Positions 48,332-58,592 are shown, counted from the first letter of the stretch. The stretch: DNA of 64,000 nucleotides from Gentiana macrophylla (GCA_026214975.1 JAOBSW010000626.1:124001-188000), one strand, 5' to 3'. Notes: generated by a model from the letters alone, not told the origin. Numbers and translations are program-made.

Positions 48332-49448
48332 TTGATTCATCGTGGTGTCAGATCATCAAATGTCACTGCATCGTGATGTCACTTCATCGCGGTGTCTCTG
48401 CATTACGGTGTCAGTTTATCGTGGTGTCTCTGCATCTCGGTGTCTTTGCATCACGGTGTCACTTCATCATCATGTCTCTACATCGTAGTGTCACTTCATC
48501 GCGGTGTCTCTGCATCGGATTGGTCACTGCATCACGTGTCTCTGCATCGGGAGTGGTCACTACATCGCGGTGTCTCTGCGTCGGAGGTGGACACTGCATC
48601 GCTGTGCTCAATGGATCTAGGGTGGTCAATGCATCACGGTGTCACTACATTGAGGCGTCTCTGCATCGCTGCGTATCTGCATCAGAGGTGTCACTGCATT
48701 GCGGTGGTCAATGCATTGGGGTAGTCAATGGACCTGGGGTGGTCAATCATTGCAGTGTCACTTCATCGATGCGTCTCTGCATCGCGGTGTCTCTGCATCG
48801 GGGGTGGTCACTGCATCGGGAGTGGTCACTACATCGCGGTTGTCGGTGTCGCGGTGTCTCTGCATCACGGCATCTCTGCATTGGGAGTGGTCACTGCATC
48901 GCGGTGTCTCTGGATCGTGGTGTCTCTGCATTGTTGCGTCTTTGCATCGTGGTGTCACTTCATCGATGTGTCTCTGCATCGCGGTGTCTTTGCATCGGAG
49001 GTGGTCACTGCATCACGTTGTCACTTCATCGAGGTGTCTCTGCATCGGGGGTGGTCACTGCATCGCGTTGTCTCTACATCGGGAGTGGTCACTGCATCGC
49101 GGTTGTCAATGTATGGCGGCATCTCTGCATCGCGGTGTCACTTCAACACCGTGTCTCTTCATCTCGGTATCACTTTATCACGGTGTCTCTACAATACGGT
49201 GTCATTTCATTGCATCGAGGTGGTCAATGCATCGGGGATGGTCACTGCATCGAGGTGGTCAATGCATCGGGGATGGTCACTACATCGCGGTGGTCGTTGT
49301 ATCGGGATGATCACTGCATCACGGTGGTTCGCGGTGTTAATGCATCACGGTGGTCAATTCGGTGTCTCTGCATCGCGGTGTCACTTCGTCGAGGTGGTCG
49401 TTGCATCAGAATGGTCAATTCATCACGGTGGTCAATGCAGCGGTCACC
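48332..49448 (+). repeat. 16-bp GC-rich minisatellite, forward array
   Basis: About 1.1 kb of imperfect copies of GGTGTCTCTGCATCGC, with variants such as GGTGTCACTTCATCGC and GGTGGTCACTGCATCG. The unit has no stop codon in any of six frames, so long ORFs run through it on both strands (for example 48,271-49,527, 418 codons). A perfect array would encode a 16-residue period (GVSASRCLCIAVSLHR). I regard these ORFs as by-products. The same unit is found inverted at 53,155-54,840. Confidence 0.9.
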
Positions 49449-49689
49449 GAAAAAAGAAAAAGAAAAGGTCTTTAGTGTCCAGAAGAAAGAAAAAAAATAC
49501 CCTTTTTCAGCATGCAATAAAAAATAAAAAATAAAAACTTTTTTTAGCATACACAAAAAGTAAATTTGAAATTTAAAAAAAAAAAAAAGACAGATCAAAA
49601 CAACAACTCTGCTTTCGCGCTTTGCTCATTTTATTCTATTTCAGCGGCAGTTTTATTATTATTATTAATAAAGGGTAGCTTGGTCTATG
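49449..49689. other. Poly-A-rich linker between minisatellite and right TIR
   Basis: A-rich runs (49,450-49,590) and (ATT)n near 49,650. The matching linker in element 2 (52,936-53,150) is T-rich on the plus strand, as expected for the opposite orientation. Confidence 0.5.
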
Positions 49690-49781
49690 TGTTTATTATG
49701 TGTCCTTATAACCAAATAAGATTTCTTAGTGTCCTATTTGCCTAATTAAGTCTAATATGTATCCTTTTGGACATTTGCCCC
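49690..49781 (-). repeat. Right terminal inverted repeat of element 1
   Basis: The complement of this stretch aligns with 45,569-45,660. It is followed by the right copy of the duplication (TAAGTTTATT, 49,782-49,791). Confidence 0.75.
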
Positions 49782-49835
49782 TAAGTTTATTCACCCCCCT
49801 CTAAACTTAACCAAAGCCTTTTCAAGGGACCAACA

Positions 49836-50612
49836 ACCCTTTTTAGAACCTCTTATCCTTATTTACCGTTAACCCCCTAGTGATCAATTAATTCATACAA
49901 CTCACTGGTAGCTAATCAGTGTAATATGAACTCCATGGATCGATCAGTTTCTAGGATTAACAAATAAGGGAACTGTCTATCTACTTCCAGAAATGGAAGG
50001 AATGGATTCCGTATCTGTGATAACACAGACTACTCACTCAATCCAGTACAATACCAAGATGGGGTAATTCAGATCACAGACTAAGTGTAATCCTTAACCG
50101 TCAAGTCAAACCTCATACTGATTCAAGCAGTTGACTACGATCACCTCAGGACTAAGATATATCCATAAATATGATCATCGATTGATTCGATAAGACTTCT
50201 CGATTACAGAATTATATCGTGAACTTTAATCAAATCGGTCCAGCCCTATATGATATATCTATCACATATAATTGCCCCACTAGGTTCTCTTAACCGAAAG
50301 TCCGGATAAGACAATAACACCTATTGTGTTCTGGGCGCATTAATAGCACGTTAAAGGAGATACCCGATACTCTCGATTAACTTCACTACGGGCTAATTGT
50401 ATTTTAATTACATTTTCACTAACTCAATCCTCCCGTGTATATCACATACACTGAGTTAAGTAATTGCATAAACGATATACTTTTGGGTTTTCTGTAGTGT
50501 AAATACTATTGTCACATCGGTGAATATGAGAATAATAAATATGAATAATCATGTCAATTCATTCATTAAATAAAACAATTAATAAATTGTCTTTCGGGCA
50601 TCACACCTAACA
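49836..50612 (-). repeat. Copia-type LTR end
   Basis: The minus strand starts TGTTAGGTGTGATGCCC at 50,612, a common start for plant copia LTRs. The plus-strand end reads CTTTCGGGCATCACACC…CA. The far boundary is uncertain; a TG at 49,881 is one candidate. The sequence between it and the Sirevirus LTR is unassigned. At 50,613 gypsy pol begins abruptly, so the two are joined by insertion or rearrangement. No ORF. Confidence 0.5.
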
Positions 50613-52647
50613 CGATGAATGTGAAAAATCATTCCAGGAGTTGAAGGAACGTTTAGTGACAGCACCTGTACTGACCTTACCTACCCTTGATACCGAATAT
50701 GAGATTTATAGCGATGCATCCCATCAAGGACTTGGTTGTGTTCTGATGCAAAATGAAAAAGTTATCGCATATGCCTTGAGACAATTGAAGACTCTTGAGA
50801 AGAATTATCCGACTCATGATCATGGATTAGCAGCAGTGGTTTTTGCTTTGAAACTTTGGCGACATTATCTTTATGGAGTTTCCTGCAAAATATTCACTGA
50901 TCACAAAAGCCTCAAATATATTTTTACCCAAAAAGAGTTGAATCAGAGACAAAGACTTTGGTTGGAATACCTTAAGGATTACGATATTTCCATTCAATAT
51001 CATCCAGGTAAAGCAAACTTGGTAGCAGATGCATTGAGCAGAAAATATGTGTCCAGTTCAGTATCAGCCATGACGACTCAGAAGGAGTTAATCATGGAAT
51101 TTGATTGTTTAGAACTTGAGGTCATCAGTCCAAAATCAAATGTTACCTTAGCTTCCTTGACAGCTCATTCTACCTTGGTCGATCGAATCAAGGCAGCTCA
51201 AGTGAATGATCCATTTTTGCAAAAAATAAGAATGAAAGCGGAAGATGGTTCAAGTAAGGATTTTCAGATTAGAACAGATGGATCCTTATGGTTTAAAGCC
51301 GTTTATGTGTTCCAAAAGTGTTGGATTTGAAACAGAAAATAATGAAGGAAGCTCATCAGTTGGGTTTTGTGATCCATCTTGGAAACACTAAGATGTACCT
51401 TAAGGGTTACTACTGGTGGAGAAGGATGAAAAGAGATATTGCGAGAATATGTTGCTAGGTGTCCTACATGTCAATGAGTTAAAGCGAGAACATCAAAGAC
51501 ACTGCAGAGTTTACTTCAACCTTTGGAAATACCGGTGTGGAAATGAGAGCACATCACTATAGATTTTATCACAGATCGCCAAAGGTTCATGGTGGATTGG
51601 ATACGATACCAGGTAATTGTTGATCACTTAACCGAGTCGGCACATTTCTTAGCCATCAGGAATACCATGTCCCTGGATAAGATGGCGGAATTGTATATCA
51701 AGAAGATCATTAGACTTCACGGGGTTCCAGTCTCGATTGTTTCAGATAGGGTTCCATGATTTACATCCCAGTTTTGGAAGAGTTTATAGTCTGCCATGGG
51801 TACTGAGTTACGATTGAGTACAGCTTTCCATTCCCAAACAGACGGTCAGTCTGAAAGGACCATGTAAACCCTAGAAGATATGTTAAGATCTTGCATTTTG
51901 GAGCTTGGAGGACAATGGCATAAATATTTGACTTTAGCTGAATTTGCCTTTAATAATAGTTATCATTTGAGCATTAAAATGCCTCCATTTGAAGCTTTGT
52001 ATAGACGGAAGTACCGATCACCGCTGTATTGGGATGAAGTTGGGGAAAAGTTAATTACCGGACCTCAACTAGTTTAGGAAGCAGTTAATAAAGTTTCAGT
52101 CATTAGACAAACGTTGAAAGTTGCTCAGGATAGACATAAAAGTTGGGCCGATATAAAAAGGCGACCATTAAGTTTTGAGGTTGGCGAAATGGTTTACCTT
52201 AAGATCTCACCATCCAAAGGAATTAAGCGTTTTGGTCAGAAAGGAAAGCTCAGTCCAAGATTTGTTGGTCCTTTCGAGATTCTTGCTAAGGTTGGAGAGT
52301 TGGCTTATCGGTTGAAATTGCCATCACATATGTCCTGTGTTCATAATGTCTTTCATGTATCCTTGCTCCGCAAGTGTCTTTCTGAACCGCAACAAGCAGT
52401 TGAGTTAGAGCCCGGGTTGTTAGAGGAAGATCTGACTTACGAATAGAAGCCCATTCGAATTCTCGAAAGGATGGATCATGAAGTTGGCGGTCGAAAAGTC
52501 CAGATGGTCAAGGTACAATGGTCTAATCACACTAAATAGGAGGCGACATGGGAGGAGGAAACAGTTTTACAACAACATCATCCAGAATTTTTCCGAACAT
52601 AAGGTATGACAAGATTCGAGGACGAAACTTATTTAACGGGGAGAGAA
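50613..52647 (+). pseudogene. Ty3/gypsy pol: RNase H, integrase, chromodomain
   Basis: Starts within pol ([20 protein letters not shown]). RNase [48 protein letters not shown] and [13 protein letters not shown]. The usual catalytic Glu of the [16 protein letters not shown] motif reads [12 protein letters not shown]. Integrase follows in several frames with stops (HLGNTKMYLKGYYWWRRMKR near 51,380; FHSQTDGQSER near 51,840). An open part begins at 51,880 (MLRSCILELGGQW; FNNSYHLSIKMPPFEALY). The GPF region is KLSPRFVGPFEILAKVGELA. The tail (52,450-52,560) is a chromodomain-like block with stops. It ends at FEDETYL followed by a purine tract. It is a different gypsy family from the type-1 element. 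Confidence 0.85.
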
Positions 52648-52822
52648 TGTCACGACCCATATTTTTTTTTAACAAAATAGTTTTCAAAATAAAAAAATAA
52701 AGAGAGAAAAGAAAAGTAATTTGCAACATGTGGAATTCTACCCATCAATGCAATTAACTCCTATCAAGCATTTAACTCATATCCATCAACGTACACCCCT
52801 TTAGCTTCTAGGATTATAAAAA
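52648..52822 (+). repeat. Gypsy 3' LTR, left part, with TATA box hit by an insertion
   Basis: Starts TGTCACGACCC after the tract ACGGGGAGAGAA (52,636-52,647). The LTR TATA-like sequence GGATTATAAAAA lies at 52,811-52,822, and element 2 begins at the next base. The LTR resumes at 56,927. Confidence 0.65.
52814..52822 (+). repeat. Target-site duplication of element 2, left copy
   Basis: TTATAAAAA, against TTAAAAAAA at 56,918-56,926: 9 bp with one mismatch. It is weaker than the duplication of element 1 because it is A-rich. Confidence 0.5.
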
Positions 52823-52935
52823 GGGCCAAAGACCCAAAAGTACACAAAACGGACTTATTGGACTTATAAGGACAAAAAGGAATCTGTTGGACTTATAAGG
52901 ATACAAATTAGATAGATAGACTCAAATACCCTTAA
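52823..52935 (+). repeat. Terminal inverted repeat of element 2 (left)
   Basis: GGGCCAAAGACCCAAAAGTA… pairs with the complement of 56,808-56,917, GGGTTAATTACTTAAAAGTA…. Confidence 0.7.
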
Positions 52936-53154
52936 TGATAAAAGAAAAAAAAAATAATAGTAATAAAAAAGGGGGAAGAAGGGCGCTGTGCATGTGATGT
53001 GTGTTTGTTTATTTTTTTTTTTTTTTTTTTTTTTTTCCTTCACGTTGTTCAGTTTGTTTTGTTTTGTTTTGTTTTTTTTTTATTTTGTTTTTTTATTTTT
53101 ATTATTTTTTTTTCAGGCTGTGCCTGTGATGTTGTTTTTTTTTTTTTTTTTAAC
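52936..53154. other. T-rich linker
   Basis: Long T runs (53,012-53,038; 53,072-53,113; 53,136-53,151) with (GTTTT)n. ORFs here are homopolymer translations and not genes. Confidence 0.6.
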
Positions 53155-54131
53155 CGATGTATTGACCATTGCGATACAATGACCACCCCCGATACATTGA
53201 CCACAGCAATTCAATGACCACCGCGACGCATTGACCACCCCGATGCATTGACCACATAGATGCAATGACCATCCTGATACATTGACCACCGCGACGCCCG
53301 ATGACCATCATGATGAAGTGACACGCGATGTAGAGACCGGCGATGAAGCGACACCGTGATGCGACGCGCCGCAATGAAGTGACACGCGATGCGAGACATC
53401 GCGATGCAGAGACCACGCGACGCTGACGCGATGACCATCACGATCACGAGAGACACGCGATGAAGTGACACCGCGATGTAGAGACACGGCAATGAAGCGA
53501 CACCGCGATGCAGAGACACCGTAATGAAGTGACATCGCGATGCAGAGACACCTCAATGAAGTGACACCACGATGCATTGACCACGCCAGATCCATTGATC
53601 ACCTCTAATGCAGAGACACACCACGATCGATGACCAACCAGATCGAGACACGCGATGCGGTGACCACCCCGATGCGAGAGACATCACGATGTTATAACAT
53701 TTGGCGATCGCGAGACATCGCGATCTGAGACACCGTGATGAAGTGACACCGCATTGCTGCAGAGACACCACGATGAAGTGACACGCAATGCAGAGGCGCG
53801 CATTGCAGAGACATCGCGATGTTATAACACGATGCATAGACACCGCATTGCGAGACACCACGATGAAATGACACCACAATGCGAGACACACGCGATGAAG
53901 TAACGCGCGATGCAAAGACACGCGATGAAGTGACACCGCATTGTAGAGACACCGCGATGCAGAGACACCGCGATGAAGTGACACCGCGATGCAGTGACCA
54001 CCCCTAATGCAGAGACACCCTAGATGCAGAGACACCGTGATGAAGTGACACCGCATTGCAGAGACACCGTGATGCAGGGACACCACGATGCAGAGACACC
54101 GCGATGCAGAGACACGGCAATACAGAGACAC
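53155..54131 (-). repeat. 16-bp GC-rich minisatellite, inverted array (first block)
   Basis: Copies of GCGATGCAGAGACACC, the complement of the unit at 48,332-49,448. Many units read GCGATGCGAGACAC, with CAG shortened to CG. The 192-codon minus ORF (53,553-54,131) is repeat-encoded. Confidence 0.9.
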
Positions 54132-54605
54132 GGCTTATTGTATCGATTTTTTCAGTGGCGTCTTATTGTATCGATTTGTGTAGTGGCATCAATGTCACTT
54201 CATTAATTGTCTAATGTATGCAGTGACATCTGCAGTGACATCAATGTCACTTCATTAGTTGTCTAATGTATGCAGTGACATCGCGATGCGAGAGACATCG
54301 CGATCGCGAAGACACCGCCATGCGATGACCACCCCGATGCGAAGATTTGCATTGCGAGACACCTCGATGATGTGGCGGCATATTGTATGGATTTATCGCG
54401 GTGACATCATAATATATGTATCAATTTATGCCGTGGCGTCTTATGGTATCGATTTATGCGATGGCGTCTTACAATGGCGTCTTATTATATCGATTTATCG
54501 CGGTGGCGTGTTATTGTATCGATTTATGCGATGGCGTCTTATTGTATCGATTTATGCGATGGCGTCTTATTATATCGATTTATGCGGTGGCGTCATGCGG
54601 TGACA
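54132..54605 (+). repeat. 28-bp tandem repeats embedded in the minisatellite
   Basis: Units of the form CGTCTTATTGTATCGATTTA (28 bp with TGCGATGG) occur twice at 54,130-54,185 and about six times at 54,365-54,600. Between them (54,185-54,290) a block GACATCAATGTCACTTCATT… is duplicated, then 16-bp units return (54,275-54,363). Confidence 0.8.
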
Positions 54606-54935
54606 TGCATTTCACCACGATCGATGACCACCCCGATCGCGAGACACCCCGATCGCTGAGAGACACGCGATGAAGTGACACCGCATTGCAGAGACACGCG
54701 ATGCGAGAGACACCGTGATGAAGTGACACCGCATTGCGAGACACCGCGATGAAGTGACACGCGATAAGTGACACCGCAATCGAGACACACGCGATCTGAT
54801 GACCACCCCGATCACGAGACACGCGATGAAGTGACACCGTATTTATGCGATGACATCAACAATTTATCGCGATGACCCGACAATTTATGCAGTGACATCA
54901 TGCAGTGACATCGACAATTTATGCAGCGACATCGG
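54606..54935 (-). repeat. 16-bp minisatellite, last block
   Basis: More GATGAAGTGACACCGC/GATCGCGAGACACC units to about 54,840, then hybrid units AATTTATGCAGTGACATC to 54,935, which mix the 28-bp and 16-bp motifs. Confidence 0.75.
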
Positions 54936-56014
54936 AAATAATTTGGAAGCAGGACTTAAATCTAAGTTATATGTGTTACCTATTATACCTAGATAAGTTT
55001 AAAAAACAGTTTGATAAAAACACTTAAGCACCGAAACAACACTTGATTAAGGTGAGATGCAAAAATCAATTCAATTTAGGATATAAATATATGTATATAC
55101 ACAAATAATGCTGAACTAAAAATAATAAATTATTTATACACGAAATCTTTGTTCAAGGTTCAGATTACTAAAGCGACAATGTACTCATTGGCTACTTGCA
55201 ATATATATATCTATATTATTAATCAAACAAGTCTATCAAAAGCACAATTCAACAACTAGTTACAAAGTTAAACCAAATATCCAAATTATGAGTACTGACA
55301 AAAAAAAAAAAAAAAAAAACTACTCTACTATAGATTTAGCAAACCGTATCATTCAACAAAAGCAGAAAGCAAAGGGTGAACAAAACTAACTCGAGGCGAT
55401 AATTTGGTCCAAGAAACCGAATTTATCAATTTGAGTCACAAATCTTTGTTAATACAAGTTCGACCAAAACCTACAAACTTGACCATACTTTACTAGAAGG
55501 TGTTCAACTCGATTCTGACGAGGAAAACAACAAAGCGGGGGTAACGTGCGGCAAGTTCGACTCAAAGCAAAAGCGAATCGGCGAGAATGGTGATTTGCGA
55601 GAAAGACTTGCGGACTCAATACACACAGAACGGGTGTTCCAAAATTGAATAACAACAACACACAAGTGTATACCTACCTATCAAAAGAATACTACCTTTT
55701 GGAGTACTCTAATGCGAAAAACATCATCAAATGTCATGTTTTCATTTCCTTTCTTAATTTCGGATATTTACGAATCAACAAAGCGGTCCTAGCTATGTGA
55801 GACTGATTAGGTTAGTGTCTTTACTCAAATTTACATCATGGCATAAAATATGCAGCAACCATTTGTCCATGTTCGAACAGTAGAAAATCACCAACTGTTT
55901 GATCATAACAGACTTGACTAGCACACAAAAAAGTTGCCCTTTCTAGCAAAATATGTTCTTTGCAACAAGTAGATGGGACCCAAAATGATGGAAAAAAAAG
56001 GTGTAGGAATCTAC
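54936..56014. other. Interior of element 2: AT-rich, intron-like
   Basis: No convincing ORF. Poly-A at about 55,299-55,318. It adjoins the splice donor of the HIPL exon at 56,014, so the part next to it is probably captured intron. Confidence 0.4.
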
Positions 56015-56741
56015 CATTGAAGGAGTTGATGCAGTCCCATTAGCACTAAACTCTGCAACAACACTGTAAATTTGACATGGCTGAATTGCATCTGTGGAAA
56101 CTATCTTAGAGGGATCACAATTGACTGGGGAATTACAAGCACACCTTCCCAATGCCACACATCACGAAGAAGACTTCTCTTTATCGCAATTATACGACGA
56201 CGAAGAAAAGCGACCATTCTCGGCAAAATTAGGATGAAATGCTAACCCCATCCCATATTTATTTCGAAATAGACTTGATCCGATAGATCGACAAGCGGAC
56301 TAGATTCATCGAGTCCTAAAGCATCTCACGAGTCTTGTTGAGGAATAGTAGCCAACCAAATTTTACCGGGTGATCGTAAAAGAAAGCCGGTTAGATCCAT
56401 CAGGATGAGCAACCATGTTGAGGTATGTTCCATTGGAGACTTTCTCCAAACACATTCGGTATTTGGAAGTGGAGGTTTGGTTTCATCAAGAATAGTTGGT
56501 TTACCATTGAAACAAACCGAATTTGATTCGGATGAACCACCAAATGCATTGCAGAACTCGGGTTTTGATTGCGAGAGATCATTGAGCTTGGAAAAGGTAG
56601 CGTTTGAGTCGATCCAACCGTGTTTTGTAATGAAGGTGCAAATGGAGAATCTAGGATTGGTACATTGTTGCAAGAATCCCAAACATATGAGCAGAAACTT
56701 TTATCTGCTTTGCTTGTGTTTTTGATGATGAACTTCATCAT
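56015..56741 (-). pseudogene. HIPL1: HIPL-type (hedgehog-interacting-like) protein exon, broken
   Basis: Minus-strand frames give a plant HIPL protein segment: SFCSYVWDSCNNVPILDSPF with FAPSLQ, then KPEFCNAFGGSSESNSVCFN, PNTECVWRK, SPGKIWLATIPQQDS (stop TGA follows), DESSPLVDLSDQVYFE, and GRCACNSPVNCDPSKIVSTD with PCQIYSVVAEFSANGTASTP. The exon ends at 56,015 with a GTAGAT donor. At least two frame changes and a stop break it. HIPL proteins are secreted or GPI-anchored with a quinoprotein sugar dehydrogenase-like domain; only the N-terminal part is here. The fragment begins about 70 bp inside the TIR and reads inward, like the ACD11 exon in element 1. HIPL1 and HIPL2 cannot be told apart by eye. 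Confidence 0.75.
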
Positions 56742-56807
56742 CTGTAGAGTTGCAAAGATTGGAGCGGAGGAGGAAGGAGGAGGAGGAGAAAGAATAAATT
56801 AGATTAG

Positions 56808-56917
56808 GGGTATTTTGAGTACATTGTAGATATATTATGTCTTATAAGTTCAATGATTCCTTTATGTCCTTATGGGACTAATAAGTATAAAAAACTATAC
56901 TTTTAAGTAATTAACCC
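56808..56917 (-). repeat. Terminal inverted repeat of element 2 (right)
   Basis: The complement starts GGGTTAATTACTTAAAAGTA and aligns with 52,823-52,935. The right duplication copy TTAAAAAAA follows at 56,918-56,926. Confidence 0.7.
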
Positions 56918-56926
56918 TTAAAAAAA

Positions 56927-58034
56927 ATGTATTAATATATAGTATATCCCATTATATACCTAGACTATTTTTTTTCCTAACCCCTTATTCCTTTTTTTTT
57001 ACTCAGAACAAACGTTACAAACCTCTCCACCCCTCTAGAATATTTTAGCTATCCGTAGCTGTTCTTGGAGCAAACTTGATCAAAGGTAAATAACAAAATC
57101 TCTTATTTTTCTTATGCTATTCCTAGCAAAATTATTAGTTTTAAAGATGATGCTAATAGGAGCCCTACCATCTTTGTAGGAAATACCAATTTCAATTGCT
57201 TGTGTGTTGGGGCTAGGCTTTCACGAAATAAGTTAAGGTAAAGAATTTAATATCAATTGTGTTTGATTCTGAATTTTTATATTATTTTAGTCACTTTAGA
57301 AAATGTATTTCTGGAAATGTGATTTGCTAAATTTTGTTTTTTCTCTGGGCAAAATTTTGAGGATAATGTTTGATTTTGTTTGAATTTTAATTATTTTATT
57401 TCATAAGAATTATTTATAAAATAAAAAAATAAGTGATTTGTTTTGTAATTAAAACTGGAATAGAATACATCACTTGCAACGCTACTATTTTTCTTTTTGC
57501 TGAACATTTCATTTGGATGCATCATCTTTGAAATTTGCTTTCCATGTTTAATCCTTTTTGTTTTATTTTTTTTTATATATATATTTTTTTTAGAAGTTTT
57601 ATATTTAACTATATTTTAAGGTTTTTTTTTTTTTTTTTTATGTATTAAAGATAAGTTATAGCAACTTTTGTCAAAGATTTCTGGCAGTGGCAATCATAGA
57701 AATTTATTTCTTTAACCTTTGTTTTTAAAAGAAAAGTAGCCATCATTATCTATTAATTATATGTATTTCTTTCCTGGTAGTAAAGTTTTGACCAAAAGTT
57801 TTGAAGAGGAAATTGTAACGTACAGGAGGAGATGCTAAAATCTTTACTAAAGCCTTCGGATATATCATATTCATATCTAATCTAAGAAGTACTATATATA
57901 TTTACATATCGTCGACTTTGGTTGTCGTTTAGCGTTTGTCTTTTCTGTCCAATTGTTTATGAGTTAATCTAGCTTCCTCACCGTTTTTTTCCCGTTTCCC
58001 CAGAATTGAACTCCACCACCGCCCGGCAGGTGCA
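56927..58034 (+). other. Rest of gypsy LTR, then unassigned sequence
   Basis: 56,927 to about 57,240 looks like the transcribed part of the LTR split by element 2 (CTCTCCACCCCTCTAGAAT…GATCAAAGGTAA). The LTR end is not clear. 57,240-57,960 is AT-rich with poly-T runs (57,570; 57,620-57,638). 57,960-58,034 may be leader of the aminotransferase copy. Confidence 0.35.
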
Positions 58035-58540
58035 ATGGATGCCTTCCACCTCTTCTTTGTTGCCAGGAGTGTATATTGCCCTGGAGCTTGTATTTCTCTT
58101 CAATTGTGTTTTTCCTTTCACAGTGTTTTGGGTTTCACTTTCTTCGCCACTGACCTTCATCCATCTTCTGATTCTATGGATTCCGATCATTGTGCTGCTA
58201 CCCCTCTCACTGTCCAAACCCTCAATCCTAAGGTATCTTTCATTTTAATACTAATTTCAGCTAGACCATGGGTTTTTTTTGTGATAAATTTGGTTTTGTT
58301 GCTTCTGGGATTTGTAGATTCTGAATTGGGTCTGGAATTTTTTTTAATTCAATTCATGGTGTGTAGCTCAATTTGGGAAAAGTGTTGAATTTTGGTCCTT
58401 GAGATTGATTTTGACGGTTTTTTATTGTTATTATGCAGGTCCTGCAATGCGAATATGCTGTTCGTGGAGAGATTGTAAATTTGGCACGGGTACTTTATTT
58501 CCTTCTGATTCATTTTGTTCATCAGTTACCTTCGGAATTT

Positions 58541-58592
58541 GTGCCTGAGGGCAGAGGTTCTTCATAGTGCCTGAGGGCAGAGGTTCTTCATA
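58541..58592 (+). repeat. 26-bp tandem duplication in an intron
   Basis: GTGCCTGAGGGCAGAGGTTC and following bases occur at 58,541 and again at 58,567. Confidence 0.85.

Larger units (their letters stand above)
45569..49781 (+). mobile_element. Pack-MULE-like element 1 (ACD11 exon plus minisatellite)
   Basis: A 4,213-bp insertion with perfect 10-bp target duplications. Terminal inverted repeats of about 92 bp (45,569-45,660 and complement of 49,690-49,781) share blocks such as AAATCTTATTTG and TATAAGGACACA. Order: left TIR, ACD11-like first exon (45,718-45,978) reading inward, AT-rich intron-like sequence, dispersed GTGTCACTTCAT-like phrases (46,380-48,180), the 16-bp minisatellite (48,332-49,448), a poly-A-rich stretch, and right TIR. 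I see no transposase, so it would move only with help from an autonomous MULE. The assignment to Mutator-like rests on TIR length and duplication length. Confidence 0.75.
43905..49835 (+). repeat. 3' LTR of Sirevirus-like copia element, split by a 4.2-kb insertion
   Basis: Starts TGTTGG at 43,905 and ends CCAACA at 49,835, a matching 6-bp inverted terminus. The LTR is interrupted by the element at 45,569-49,781. Without it and one copy of the 10-bp duplication the LTR is about 1.7 kb. The TATA box (CTATAAATAGAGG) is at about 44,714-44,726. The right piece, 49,782-49,835, has the TATTCACCCCCCTCTA phrase typical of the 3' end of such LTRs. No gene apart from those carried by the insert. Confidence 0.75.
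52823..56917 (-). mobile_element. Pack-MULE-like element 2 (HIPL exon plus minisatellite)
   Basis: 4,095 bp with inverted termini of about 110 bp (52,823-52,935 and complement of 56,808-56,917). Shared TIR blocks are AAAAGTA, ACTTATT, ATAAGGACA, AAAGGAATC, ACTTATAAG, ACTCAAA and TACCC. Read on the minus strand, the order equals that of element 1: TIR, gene fragment reading inward (HIPL, from about 56,741), filler, the 16-bp minisatellite, a poly-A-rich linker, TIR. No transposase is seen. The TIRs of the two elements share TTATAAGGACA and a CAAATTTTGCCCTT/CAAATACCCTT-like inner end, so they look like one family. Confidence 0.7.

Noticed and set aside
48271..49527. 418-codon ORF (Cys/His/Ser-rich)
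   Set aside because: It is translation of the stop-free 16-bp minisatellite; equally long frames exist in the other phases and on the other strand.
52988..53217. Phe-rich ORFs
   Set aside because: Translations of poly-T tracts.
53211..54131. Series of 60-190-codon minus ORFs
   Set aside because: Same minisatellite in reverse; overlapping frames with shifted 16-residue periods.
55205..55235. Helitron 5' end (TCTATATTATTAATC) at 55,211
   Set aside because: It lies inside element 2, which has both TIRs at its borders; a Helitron starting here and ending at 63,069 would not be compatible with that.
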